Shown in pieces: positions 44,104 to 53,468 of a stretch of 64,000 nucleotides of DNA. The translations under genes were made by a program, and so were the position numbers. Below the pieces are notes generated by a model. It saw nothing but the letters and a program-made list of their open reading frames with translations, was not told the DNA's origin and did no database searches. The DNA comes from Neodiprion pinetum. Taxonomy: Eukaryota > Arthropoda > Insecta > Hymenoptera > Diprionidae. Within the stretch, counting starts at the first letter, position 1. Each line of letters starts with the position of its first letter. The stretch covers positions 8,070,283 through 8,134,282 of the forward strand of contig NC_060234.1 in the NCBI RefSeq assembly GCF_021155775.2, in the 5' to 3' direction.

Positions 44104-45274
44104 GACATTCAGAACGATCAAGAAAACAATAAAGACATCCAAAACGGTAAAGACAAGTTACTATACAAGAATAACACGTATTATAAAAGAATAGGAACAA
44201 GTGAAAAAATTCTACTCTCAGAAGATTTCAGTAAAGAACTTATACAAAAAGTACACCTCTTCTATTGTCATTTAGGAATGAAACAAATACAAAATAAGAT
44301 AAAACCATTTTACATAGCAAAAAATCTGAATCAAAATATTAAAACAATTTGCGAAAACTGTGAAGTTTGCATTAAAAATAAATCAAGAGGAAAGCACAAA
44401 ATTGGATTAATGTCCCAATTAGGTCCTGCGACTTACCCCTATGAAATAGTGTCTATAGATACAATTGGCGGATTCGGAGGTTCACGGTCAACAAAAAAGT
44501 ATTTACACTTGCTCGTTGATCATTTCACAAGATATGCTACTATTTTGACCTCAAAAACTCAGAATGCAACTGATTTTATAAAATTGATACAGACAGTCTT
44601 GCCAAATAATAAAATAAACATGATCCTATCCGATCAATATCCAGGGATAAATTCCAAAGAGTTCAAAGAATTTTTGAATAAGGAAGATATAACCTTGACT
44701 TTTACAGCAGTAAACGCACTGTTTTCAAACGGACTCAATGAAAGACTAAACCAAAAGCTAGTTAATAAAATTAGATGTAAGATAAACCAAAAAAAATCAA
44801 AAACTGCGTGGACAACTGTAGCACATGAGTGCATAGAAAAGTACAATGATACAGAACATACTGTAACAGGATTCTCTCCTAGATACTTATTGGAAGGAAA
44901 AAGCAGTACAATCTTACCAGAAGAGCTAAAACAAGAAAAAACAGAAAACGATTTGCATGAAGATAGAAAACGTGCTCTAGAGAATACAAAGAAATCACAT
45001 GAATATAATAAAAAGCAATTCGACAAAAATAGAAAATATCATGAATTTAATATTGGAGACCTAGTTTACGTTGAAAATAGCCGTAGACTAAATAGGAAAA
45101 AATTAGATGAACTAAAAATCGGACCATACAAAATTATAGAAAAAATTTCAAACTCAATTTATAAAATACATACAGATCGAAATAAGTCAGAGTCATTATT
45201 TCACGTTACAAAGCTTGTACCGGTCCCAAAGGTTATTCAAGAAGACCAGTGTCTCCTCACTGGTTTCTTTTCTT

Positions 45275-45306
<32 letters not shown>

Positions 45307-45333
45307 GATGTAAACAAATATGACAAGAATTAA
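44104..45333 (+). CDS. pol: Pol: integrase, gypsy-1 copy 5
   Basis: Same as copies 2 and 3 but with two extra glycines from the 30-G tract, ending DVNKYDKN. First internal ATG at 44278. Confidence 0.88.
45276..45324 (+). other. Polypurine tract (G30 AGA) and 16-bp 3' LTR remnant, copy 5
   Basis: G tract 45276-45305, AGA, LTR remnant 45309-45324. Confidence 0.8.
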
Positions 45334-46700
45334 TTTCAAGAATTTCCTGTCTCTTGGATAGAGCTGCAGGATTCGGTCTCTGGACTCGAAAGGAAGGTGG
45401 AGAATGATTACTTGTCGATTGTGTGATCAACTCCTGGAAAAGCTTGAACAGTTTGACCGCTTCAACTTGGTTTTTCGAAATAGCCTCAGAGGTTGTTTCC
45501 TCACCCTCATGTGCAAAGGCACGAGTGGAATAAACCCATCATCATAGGTCGTGTAAACGGTTGAGAGTCAAACTTGATCTGTGTGTGCGAAGCACGCACA
45601 GATCGATCGCTATGAGTCATTGACTCGTGACGTGAGAAATTTGTTTCCAGAGAGGAAACCTTTAAATAATAGTTAAATGTTTTGTTCCCGGGAGGCGGGA
45701 TGAGTGACAGAATGTGACGTCGTGAATTTATTTTTCTTGTAATGTTTAGGAAATTTGTGGTAAGTTAGGAAGGAATAGCTCTTCCTGATTTACTTTGATA
45801 ATAATTAGGTTTGCCTACGGCAAGACTGAATATTATTTGCGTGATAGCATGTTGGTCAGAAGGACGGTATTTGACAATCCTGGATCGTCGTTGATAAGTC
45901 GGTTTTGATATTGCTAATGATTCGTTTCATTAGAACTAAGACGGAATATTATTTCGTGATAGCATGGTAGTCGGAAGGACTTAGATAATAGTTCGGTTTA
46001 CGTATGGCAAGACTGAATATTATTAGCGTGGTAGTCGAATGAAAGGGAATTCTACGCAAACATGCCTTCACCTGTATTAGGACATTCAGTCGCAATGACA
46101 GAGACTCTCTACAGGTTCAGGTGCCCTACGTATCGGTCAGAGGATTGTGAGACGAACACCGTATCTGAGCTATGAGGTCAGACGCGATGCTGTTCTTCAC
46201 TCAGACACGGCTCCCTAGTACCCAAGGACTTTTTACTGAGAACAAGTAAAAATGTTAATACGTTGAATGCCCTCCTTTGATGGGAAGTGGTGTGTGAGGA
46301 TTCCTGGAAGGACAACTCCACGTCACTTGATCGTGGGTCTGTCGATATCCGGCTCCTCGTATACGTGGAATGGTCCGTGAATATGAGTACGGATGGGTCC
46401 TCGCGTTGAATAATTCGTCGATCTACCTTGGCGTGTGGCTCAATAGACGATAAATTGCTAGATCCACGTTTGCGCTCGTCTTTTATACTCTTACTGTCTA
46501 GTTTCGCCGTTTTCGGGGATAGAGATTGGTCGTGTCCCCTGAAGAATGGGTACGGTGAATCGTGCGATTTGATTGGATTACCGGTATGTGGTGGGGTTAT
46601 CGAGTTGGTAGTGAGATTTGGGCGTGTCACCACCAAGCACAATATTTGGGGCACGCGTTGAACTTCAGGTGACGGCACGCTAGCCAGGCGTCTCGTAACA
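45331..46700 (+). repeat. Partial array unit 6, cut at the right edge
   Basis: Holds the repeat module and the orphan LTR-like segment (45605-46700 on the minus strand), then stops where the LTR would begin. Identity is clean to 46692; two mismatches (46693, 46697) and then full divergence follow, with gypsy-2 internal sequence beyond. At the site equivalent to 5007 it has A like unit 1, and at the site equivalent to 4935 it has A like units 2-5, a mosaic pattern. Confidence 0.8.
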
Positions 46701-46701
46701 A

Positions 46702-47011
46702 GAAGAAAAACTTCGATGATGTAATATCAAATATAGAAAATATATGTATAAGATTAATGAATAACAATGAAAGTGCATCGGTTGATCAAACAGAGGATAA
46801 TCCGAGAGCAAACGAAATTACTAATGTTGATTGGGAATTGGTAGATGATAATTTAAAAATTAATGAAGTTGAAATTGAAATGAAAGAGAGTAGATTGAGT
46901 GATCAAAAGTGGGAAAAAACGGTCGAGTAGGAGGACCAAAACTTTTACGAAGAAAATACGAATAGTAGAAAAACAATAGAGTCAGAGGACCACAATTTTT
47001 ATAAGGATGAA
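46702..47011 (+). pseudogene. Truncated pol leader of gypsy-2 with an in-frame TAG
   Basis: The frame of the downstream RT is open from the junction, but TAG at 46928-46930 interrupts it. The stretch is rich in acidic and Asn residues, like the linker often found between protease and RT, and no protease DSG motif is present. Confidence 0.5.
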
Positions 47012-49618
47012 ATGAATAAAGAAATCCTACCAGTTCTGAATGAACGAATTCAAGTCATTGAATCAAAAGCCAATGATCAGATTTTTTTCGAATCCGTCCG
47101 GTCGATCGTGACTAGTCTTACGAATTTGAATGGGGAACAAAAAGCCGAACTCGAAAGACTGCTAAACCGTTATAAAAATCTATTTTCAGACAAAGCAGGA
47201 TGTACAACGGTGTATGAACACTCTATAAAATTAAGGAAAGACAAGCCAGTCGTTAGAAAATCATACCCGATACCATTGAAGGTGAGGGAATCAGTAGATG
47301 AGGAGATAAAAAAGATGCTGCAAGCAGGTATAATCGAAAGATCAAACAGTCAATATTGCAATCCATTAAGAATCATATTGAAAAAAGAAAATCAAGTAAG
47401 ATTATGCCTGGATGCAAGACACATAAACGATTTAATCGAATCTGATAATGAGAGCTCACCACCAATTAATGAACTATTAAGAAAATACCATGGCGTAAAA
47501 TACATGACGTCAACGGATTTGACACATGGATATTGGCAGGTACGATTAGAAAAGAACTCACGTCAGTATACAGCTTTTTTGCATAATGGTACCTTATACC
47601 AATTCTGTAGAATCCCATTTGGTATCAAGACGGCGGGAAGCGGATTCATACGAGCGCTAAGCATAGCACTTGGGAGTGAATTCGCCTCATTTCTAACTTG
47701 TTATATAGATGATTTACTCATAACGTCAAATGATTTCGATTCACACATGAAAAAACTCGACTTGGTATTCAGTCGCTTAATGAAACATAACTTCACACTT
47801 CGTCTAAACAAATTGTTGTTCTGTAAAGAATCAATCGCATTTCTGGGATACATTATCACGCCTGTTGGTGTCAGTCCAAATCCGGACAAGCTAAAAGCAA
47901 TAAAAGAATTTCCTGTACCGACAAGTAAAGTAGTACTGCAACGATTCATAGGCGCATGCAACTTCTATAGGCAATTCAGCATAAAATATTCAAATAACAT
48001 TACACCACTGAGAGATTTGCTGGCAGACGATACACCATTTAGATGGACAGCGGAACATACCAAAGCATTTGAAGAGTTAAAAGAAAGCTTTGTTAATTGC
48101 GTAACCCTCAACCATCACATACCTCATGTAGTATTTAAAGTGCAGACAGATGCAAGCGACTTAGGAATAAGTGGAATTCTGTACCAGATAGATGAGGAAG
48201 GAGACCACAAAATCATTTCACTGATCAGTAGATGTCTTGCAAAATCTGAATTCAATTATACAACGAGTGAAAAAGAACTATTAGCAATAATGTACGCAAT
48301 GGAAAAATTTAGAATATGGTTGATCGGAAGCCCGTTTGAAGTGATAACCGATCACGAATCACTAAAATTCATAAATACGGCAGAATATTTAACGCCGCGA
48401 TTGTCACGATGGGTTGGAGCCCTACAGCAATACACCTTCACAGTTAAACACTGCAAAGGGAGGGATAACGTAGTTGCAGACTTTTTCAGTCGTCATATTG
48501 ATGGAAAACAATGTACAACTGAACGCAACAAACTGGTAATAGCGAACCTAAATAAGATGATAATAGACAACGTAGAGCTACAAATAAATAAAACAAAAGC
48601 AATGACTATCGAAATAGACCCCAACCTAATCAAAGAGCTGCGAAGTTTGAAGGAACTACAGAAAAGAGATAGTGCACTGGGAAAATTAATAGATAAATGC
48701 AAAATAGACTCACCTGATCCTTGTTATAAAATCCATAAAGGTTTATTATTTTATAAAGGAAAAAATGATCAAAATTGGCTAATAGAAACTCCTCAGATTA
48801 TAACAAAATCACTGGTAATATCCGTACACGAAAAATTAGGGCATATGGGCGTATACAAAACATATAAACATATCAACAGATACTATCATTGGCGTAAAAT
48901 GAGAGAATCAATTAAAAAGTATATTCAAACCTGTGATACATGCCAAAGAACAAAAGCACTGACATATAGTATGGAAGGAGAATTTAAAAGAATACCAGCC
49001 GACAAATCAAATGATTTAGTAACAATAGATTTCTACGGCCCGCTACCTAAGTCCATCGGAGGAGTGCAATACTTGCTAGTCGCGATCGATGCATTTTCAA
49101 AACTAGTCACACTGTATCCTATTAAACGTGCCACCACAACAACAGCATTGAACAAAATGACCAATGAATGTTTTGAAAAAAGAGGAAAACCCAAGCGATT
49201 ATTATCAGACAACGGAACACAATTCACAGCCGCAAAATGGAAAGTTGAGTTGGAAAAAAGAGGGGTGAAGGTGTGCTACTCAGCAGTCAGGCACCCGCAG
49301 TCAAACCCGACTGAGAGAGTCATGACGGAGCTAGGTAGATTTTTTCGTACATTCTGCGACGAGAAACACAAAAAATGGGCAAAATATGTAAAAAGTATTG
49401 AAAATTTGGTCAATTTAACAACACATCACAGCACTGGTCTTATTCCGTATGAACTCCACTTCAACAAAACAGCTTATGATAAAATAACAGAGATTGTTAA
49501 ATTTCCACCCAGAACTGAAAGCGATCACAATATTAAAATAGTATTAGCAAGAGAAGCTTTGCAGAAAAATTTTGAGCGTAGAACTCGAATCAAAAATCAA
49601 TATCAACCGTCACCCTAA
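47012..49618 (+). CDS. pol: Pol: RT, RNase H, integrase of gypsy-2
   Basis: 868 codons. RT at about residues 85-265 with YIDD at 231-234; RNase H at about 370-490 with TDAS (D380); integrase zinc-binding part with H...H and CDTC near 640, then catalytic D673, D733 and E768. The ATG at 47012 is simply the first after the in-frame TAG; the native product would be a longer polyprotein. The frame stops at 49616-49618 because of a frameshift between 49582 and 49618, probably in a short A run, which separates the integrase tail. All catalytic residues seem intact. Confidence 0.88.
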   Translation: MNKEILPVLNERIQVIESKANDQIFFESVRSIVTSLTNLNGEQKAELERLLNRYKNLFSDKAGCTTVYEHSIKLRKDKPVVRKSYPIPLKVRESVDEEIKKMLQAGIIERSNSQYCNPLRIILKKENQVRLCLDARHINDLIESDNESSPPINELLRKYHGVKYMTSTDLTHGYWQVRLEKNSRQYTAFLHNGTLYQFCRIPFGIKTAGSGFIRALSIALGSEFASFLTCYIDDLLITSNDFDSHMKKLDLVFSRLMKHNFTLRLNKLLFCKESIAFLGYIITPVGVSPNPDKLKAIKEFPVPTSKVVLQRFIGACNFYRQFSIKYSNNITPLRDLLADDTPFRWTAEHTKAFEELKESFVNCVTLNHHIPHVVFKVQTDASDLGISGILYQIDEEGDHKIISLISRCLAKSEFNYTTSEKELLAIMYAMEKFRIWLIGSPFEVITDHESLKFINTAEYLTPRLSRWVGALQQYTFTVKHCKGRDNVVADFFSRHIDGKQCTTERNKLVIANLNKMIIDNVELQINKTKAMTIEIDPNLIKELRSLKELQKRDSALGKLIDKCKIDSPDPCYKIHKGLLFYKGKNDQNWLIETPQIITKSLVISVHEKLGHMGVYKTYKHINRYYHWRKMRESIKKYIQTCDTCQRTKALTYSMEGEFKRIPADKSNDLVTIDFYGPLPKSIGGVQYLLVAIDAFSKLVTLYPIKRATTTTALNKMTNECFEKRGKPKRLLSDNGTQFTAAKWKVELEKRGVKVCYSAVRHPQSNPTERVMTELGRFFRTFCDEKHKKWAKYVKSIENLVNLTTHHSTGLIPYELHFNKTAYDKITEIVKFPPRTESDHNIKIVLAREALQKNFERRTRIKNQYQPSP

Positions 49619-49839
49619 ACGAAGGAGACCTAGTCCTACCACGCGTGCCATATCCGTCCTCTGCCATCGACAAAACAACACATAAATTCTTCCACCTGTA
49701 TAAAGGACCATATAAAATAAACAAGAAAATAAACGACAACGCTTATAGTCTGATAGACACAAATAATGAAAATAAAACATTGGGAACCTTCAATCGTGTA
49801 AGTCTGCGCAGGTACTATCGGCTCGCAGACCTAGAGTAA
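49582..49839 (+). pseudogene. pol: Frame-shifted C-terminal end of gypsy-2 integrase (GPY/F module)
   Basis: The frame is open from 49582 to TAA at 49837-49839 and carries GDLVLPR followed by YKGPYKI, the hallmark of the GPY/F module at the end of Ty3/gypsy integrases. It lies one frame away from 47012-49618. Confidence 0.65.
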
Positions 49840-50148
49840 AAAAAAAAAAAAAACTGCATAGGGAAGACAGATAGAAACTCGTCACCAATCCAACAAACGC
49901 TTCAACCGATATTACATATATATAGAAATAAGATTCGTAGATGGAGAACTTGAGGAAGAAAATTTTACTAGAAGTATGTGATAAAAAGATAAGATAGAAT
50001 ATAAGTAAAGAATGATGAATCGATGCATAAGTGAGAATGATGTCGTTTTTGTTTGTTTTAGAGAAAATTTTAGAAATTCAAACTAAAAAAAAAAAATAGA
50101 AGTAACACGTAATTTTCAATGTTTCGTTGTCACCACACCATCGAAAAT
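49840..50148. other. Noncoding 3' region of gypsy-2
   Basis: No gene seen. A long A run follows the integrase stop, and a second A run lies near 50086-50095. The stretch leads to the polypurine tract. Confidence 0.5.
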
Positions 50149-50160
50149 GGGGGGGGGTAA
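50149..50160 (+). other. G-rich polypurine tract of gypsy-2
   Basis: Nine G (50149-50157) then TAA, directly before a TGTAACG LTR start at 50161. Much shorter than the gypsy-1 tracts. Confidence 0.55.
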
Positions 50161-50686
50161 TGTAACGATACGTGGGTCCATATATATATATTCAAAAATA
50201 CGCGCCCTAGCAAAGGAATACGTAAATCACAAAGGCAAAAGTAAACAGTATTTGTGGAACGATCTTGACCAGACGTTCCGGCAAACGACGGACGAATCTC
50301 TCTCTCTGCTAGAGGACGTCACGACGTGAGGTCGTCTCGGACCCTCACATACTAACTCAGATTCAATTTCCAATTTCACATAACTCGGACGAAATCCGTT
50401 TCGTTCAAAATACTTTGTTGATTGTTACGAATCATCGACTTCACCAACTTCATCTCGGAGCCTGTGGGCCATTGAAAATCAGGAGTTGCATCCCGGTGAA
50501 ATTCAGCGACGACTCATTGACGGGGACCTGCCGCCAACATCCAGGAAATCATCTCCGGAGCCGCTGAGCCACCCACAATCAACAAAAGGACTACGAGCTA
50601 AGTTAACCCGACATCGAATCGTAGGCGTACTGTGCCACATTCGGTGTTTCTGCGAAGCTTGAATAGCACCTGATAGATTTACCAAA
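50161..50686 (+). repeat. Putative 3' LTR of gypsy-2
   Basis: Begins TGTAACGATACG right after the polypurine tract. The end cannot be fixed because the 5' LTR is missing and the copia element starts at 50687. Small open frames inside it show no recognisable motif. Confidence 0.45.
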
Positions 50687-50858
50687 TGTTAGCTTGAAAC
50701 TATTATACTTTGTATATCTATATATGTATTCACATACACACACAGACACACACTACACCATACACTAGTATCTAATAAATCAGTTTCTGTATAGCAAGCC
50801 TAACTAAGAGCACGATTATTTATCTATCCCAATAATCCATGCAATCTATTTGACAATA
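50687..50858 (+). repeat. 5' LTR of the copia element (172 bp)
   Basis: Begins TGTTAGC and matches 55410-55591 throughout, but lacks 10 bp near its end relative to the 3' LTR. Contains an AATAAA signal. Confidence 0.9.
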
Positions 50859-50869
50859 GGTTATGGGCC
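50859..50869 (+). promoter_or_regulatory. Primer binding site, initiator Met-tRNA anticodon-region type
   Basis: GGTTATGGGCC directly follows the LTR. It is complementary to the anticodon-loop region of initiator Met-tRNA, the half-tRNA primer arrangement known for Drosophila copia. Confidence 0.8.
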
Positions 50870-51228
50870 TTATAATTTGTTTAAATTATTGATTGCACCG
50901 TTCGGATTTAACGAGATAAAAGTTTATTTTTGGTGGTTTCAGTGAATTTATAGTAGAAATTGGACAAAATAAATTCTAACCCCAAAACTGCTATAGTGTG
51001 GCTAAGTGCGCACGTGATCGTTGCTCTGAAAATTTTTCTAACCTTTGTGGTGTGTTAGTGCTGTGTTTTATGCTATACAAACATTTTTCTCATTTATCTC
51101 ATTTTTTGCGTTACAATATTAGTTAAAACGTCAAAAACTTTGTGCAGAGAGATATTGAGACAAGAGAATCAATATAGTGCTAGGTGTTAATATTGATCAA
51201 AACTAAAAGTAAATACCAGATCTAAGTG
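50870..51228 (+). other. Leader region of the copia element
   Basis: About 360 bp between primer site and gag start; AT-rich, with no feature recognised. Confidence 0.5.
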
Positions 51229-53415
51229 ATGATGGCTGACGTACAGCTAGCTGGTATAATTAAACTACAATCGAAAGAACATTACTCAGACTGGTCCTTT
51301 GCAATGGAATATTATTTAAAAGACCAAGATCTGTGGGGTTGTATAGAAGATACTGAAAGCTATACACGTGATGAAAACAAAATGAATAAGGCGAAATCTA
51401 GAATCATCAGCTCAATACATGTGAAAAACTACTCTCATATTAAAAAGTGCTCCACTCCGAAGCAAATGTGGGACGAGCTGAAGAGTATATTCGATGGAGG
51501 TGGCCTAAATAGAAAAGTGGGTCTACTGAAAACGTTAGTAAGTACCAAACTTGATGATTACCCTAATACAGAAGATTACGTCAATAAAATATCTGACACA
51601 GTTCAGAAGTTGGAATCTCTTAAGATGAAATTGGATAGTGAACTGGTAGGTGCTCTGCTTCTGGCTGGCTTACCTGACAAGTATAATCCTATGGTGATGG
51701 GACTTGAAGGATCAGGTCAAAAGCTTACAGCAGAGACAGTTAAATCTATTATCCTTCAAGATGTGATAAAAGATGAGAAAAGTGCAACAGAAAATGCTTA
51801 CGCAGCAAGGAATTTTAACAGAAAGAAGTTCAACAACAACAATAACAACTTCAACAAGAAGAATAACTACAAGAAGCAGTTCAATAACGACAAGTTCAAT
51901 AACAATAGCAACAAGAATAGAAGATGCTTCAAATGCAACACCTATGGACACATAGCAAAAGACTGCAGAGTGAAAACAGAAACCAGCAACTTGGCAAAAG
52001 AAGATGACGATGAAGAAGCAGTCGCTATTGTATGGATGATCACAAATGAAAAGTGTAAGGAGTCAGATTGGTATCTGGACTCAGGCTGTACTCAACACAT
52101 GACACCATTTCAGAGGTGTTTATCTGAATTTAACACAACAAAACCAAAGATGGTAAGGTTGGCTGATAATAGGTTAGTAGAATCCACTGGCCAAGGAGTT
52201 GCTAAAGTTAACCTATCAAACATGGACAAACCAGTGATTTTAAAGAACACACTACTCGTACCTAAACTACATGCAAACTTAGTCCCCGTACACAGACTAA
52301 CCGTGACTGGATTTCGAGCAAGTTTTGATGACGAAAAATGTGATATTATAAATAAGAAGACTAATCAAATTGTTGCCACAGCAATCAAAGAAGGAAAGAT
52401 GTGGAAGTTTATCAGAAAAGATGAAGAAACTGCAGCTCTAGCCAAAACTTCAAAAGTGCCAAACGCTATATGGCACAGAAGATTAGCCCATTTGAACAGG
52501 CATGACATGCTAAAGTTAAACGAAATGGCCACTGGATGTAAAATTATTGGAATAGATCATCAGGCATGTGAAAGCTGTATCAAAGGTAAACAAACAAGAT
52601 TGCCATTCCCAAAAGAAAGCCAAAAAGCAGAAGAATTACTTCAGATAGTGCATTCTGATATGTGTGGCCCGATGAATATTAGCTCATTAGGTGGAGCAAG
52701 GTATATACTAACCTTCACAGACGACATGAGCAGATTCACACATGTATATTTTTTAAAGGCAAAATCAGACTTACTGGAGTATTTACAAGATTATGTAAAT
52801 TTGGCCGAGAATCAAACAAATAAGAAAATGAAAACTCTCAGATCTGACAATGCACTGGAATACAAGGACAAAAAAGTTCAAGACTTTCTCAAAAGGAAAG
52901 GCATAAGATGGGAATCATCATGCCCTTACACACCAGAGCAGAATGGAGTTGCTGAAAGGAAAAATAGAACCATCGTGGAAAAAGCAAGGACAATCTTATT
53001 AGAGTCAAATGCTCCAAAGTATCTATGGGCCGAGGCATCATATACAGCAAACTATCTGATCAATCGTTCACCTTCAAGAAGTATTCAATCAACGCCATTT
53101 GAAATTTACACAGGCAGGAAGCCAGACTTAAGTCACTTAAAAGTTTTTGGATGTACAGCAATGAAACATATACCAAAAGAACAGAGAAAGAAATGGGATG
53201 AAAAATCAAGTAAAAGAATGTTTATTGGTTATAGTGAAACTCAGAAAGGCTACAGGTTGTTTGATCACAACACAAAGAAGATTACCGTTAGCAGGGACGT
53301 AATTTTCATAGAAGAGGAAATGTTTTTCAAACCAAAGGAAGCTCCAGCGGTTACTTTACCTGAAAAAGAAGTAAAGAAGAAGAATTTGTATACTTACCAC
53401 TTGAAAAGTGCCTAG
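51229..53415 (+). CDS. Copia Gag, protease, integrase
   Basis: Starts at ATG 51229, with another ATG at 51232. Residue numbers count from 51226. Gag capsid-type region at about 1-190; Asn/Lys-rich linker; zinc knuckle C-x2-C-x4-H-x4-C at 234-247; protease DSG at 285-287; integrase HHCC region near 420-455; catalytic D478, D541 and E577 (D-35-E) with the typical PEQNGVAERKNR context. The frame ends at TAG 53413-53415 after a frameshift in the AAG repeat near 53371-53385; the RT half continues one frame over. All catalytic residues are present. Confidence 0.92.
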   Translation: MMADVQLAGIIKLQSKEHYSDWSFAMEYYLKDQDLWGCIEDTESYTRDENKMNKAKSRIISSIHVKNYSHIKKCSTPKQMWDELKSIFDGGGLNRKVGLLKTLVSTKLDDYPNTEDYVNKISDTVQKLESLKMKLDSELVGALLLAGLPDKYNPMVMGLEGSGQKLTAETVKSIILQDVIKDEKSATENAYAARNFNRKKFNNNNNNFNKKNNYKKQFNNDKFNNNSNKNRRCFKCNTYGHIAKDCRVKTETSNLAKEDDDEEAVAIVWMITNEKCKESDWYLDSGCTQHMTPFQRCLSEFNTTKPKMVRLADNRLVESTGQGVAKVNLSNMDKPVILKNTLLVPKLHANLVPVHRLTVTGFRASFDDEKCDIINKKTNQIVATAIKEGKMWKFIRKDEETAALAKTSKVPNAIWHRRLAHLNRHDMLKLNEMATGCKIIGIDHQACESCIKGKQTRLPFPKESQKAEELLQIVHSDMCGPMNISSLGGARYILTFTDDMSRFTHVYFLKAKSDLLEYLQDYVNLAENQTNKKMKTLRSDNALEYKDKKVQDFLKRKGIRWESSCPYTPEQNGVAERKNRTIVEKARTILLESNAPKYLWAEASYTANYLINRSPSRSIQSTPFEIYTGRKPDLSHLKVFGCTAMKHIPKEQRKKWDEKSSKRMFIGYSETQKGYRLFDHNTKKITVSRDVIFIEEEMFFKPKEAPAVTLPEKEVKKKNLYTYHLKSA

Positions 53416-53468
53416 AAAAAATAAATTTAAATCAAGAAATAGAAGAAGAAAGAGACTCAACAGGTGTA

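Larger units (their letters stand above)
40553..45324 (+). mobile_element. Ty3/gypsy-type retrotransposon gypsy-1, copy 5
   Basis: Last copy in the array; as copy 1 but with a 30-G tract. Its 3' side still enters the repeat module in the same way. Confidence 0.9.
37051..45330 (+). repeat. Array unit 5 (8280 bp)
   Basis: Offset +33093 from unit 1; the longest G tract (30); G at the variable site equivalent to 6028 (position 39121), as in unit 2. Confidence 0.9.
3712..46700 (+). repeat. Tandem array of an ~8.27-kb composite retroelement unit (5 full copies plus a partial sixth)
   Basis: The same ordered set of sequences recurs head to tail. The anchor where gypsy-1 meets the repeat module falls at 3958, 12230, 20504, 28778, 37051 and 45331, giving periods of 8272, 8274, 8274, 8273 and 8280. 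Subtracting the poly-G tract in each unit (22, 24, 24, 23, 30) leaves exactly 8250 every time, so no other net indel separates the copies. Substitutions are few and lie mainly in the leftmost part of unit 1. The gag, protease-RT-RNase H and integrase translations are identical across units up to the poly-G. The right edge, at 46692-46701, passes into another retroelement. Local tandem amplification is an inference; assembly duplication cannot be excluded from sequence alone. Confidence 0.93.
46702..50686 (+). mobile_element. Ty3/gypsy-type LTR retrotransposon gypsy-2, 5'-truncated
   Basis: Internal sequence starts abruptly at the array edge: 5' LTR, gag and protease are absent. RT, RNase H, integrase, a G-rich polypurine tract and a putative 3' LTR (from 50161) follow. 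The protein differs strongly from gypsy-1, so this is another lineage. The integrase context HPQSNPTERVM looks like a group common in insect genomes, possibly Osvaldo-like, but I cannot assign the clade with confidence. A copia element lies at 50687, at or near the end of its 3' LTR. Confidence 0.8.
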
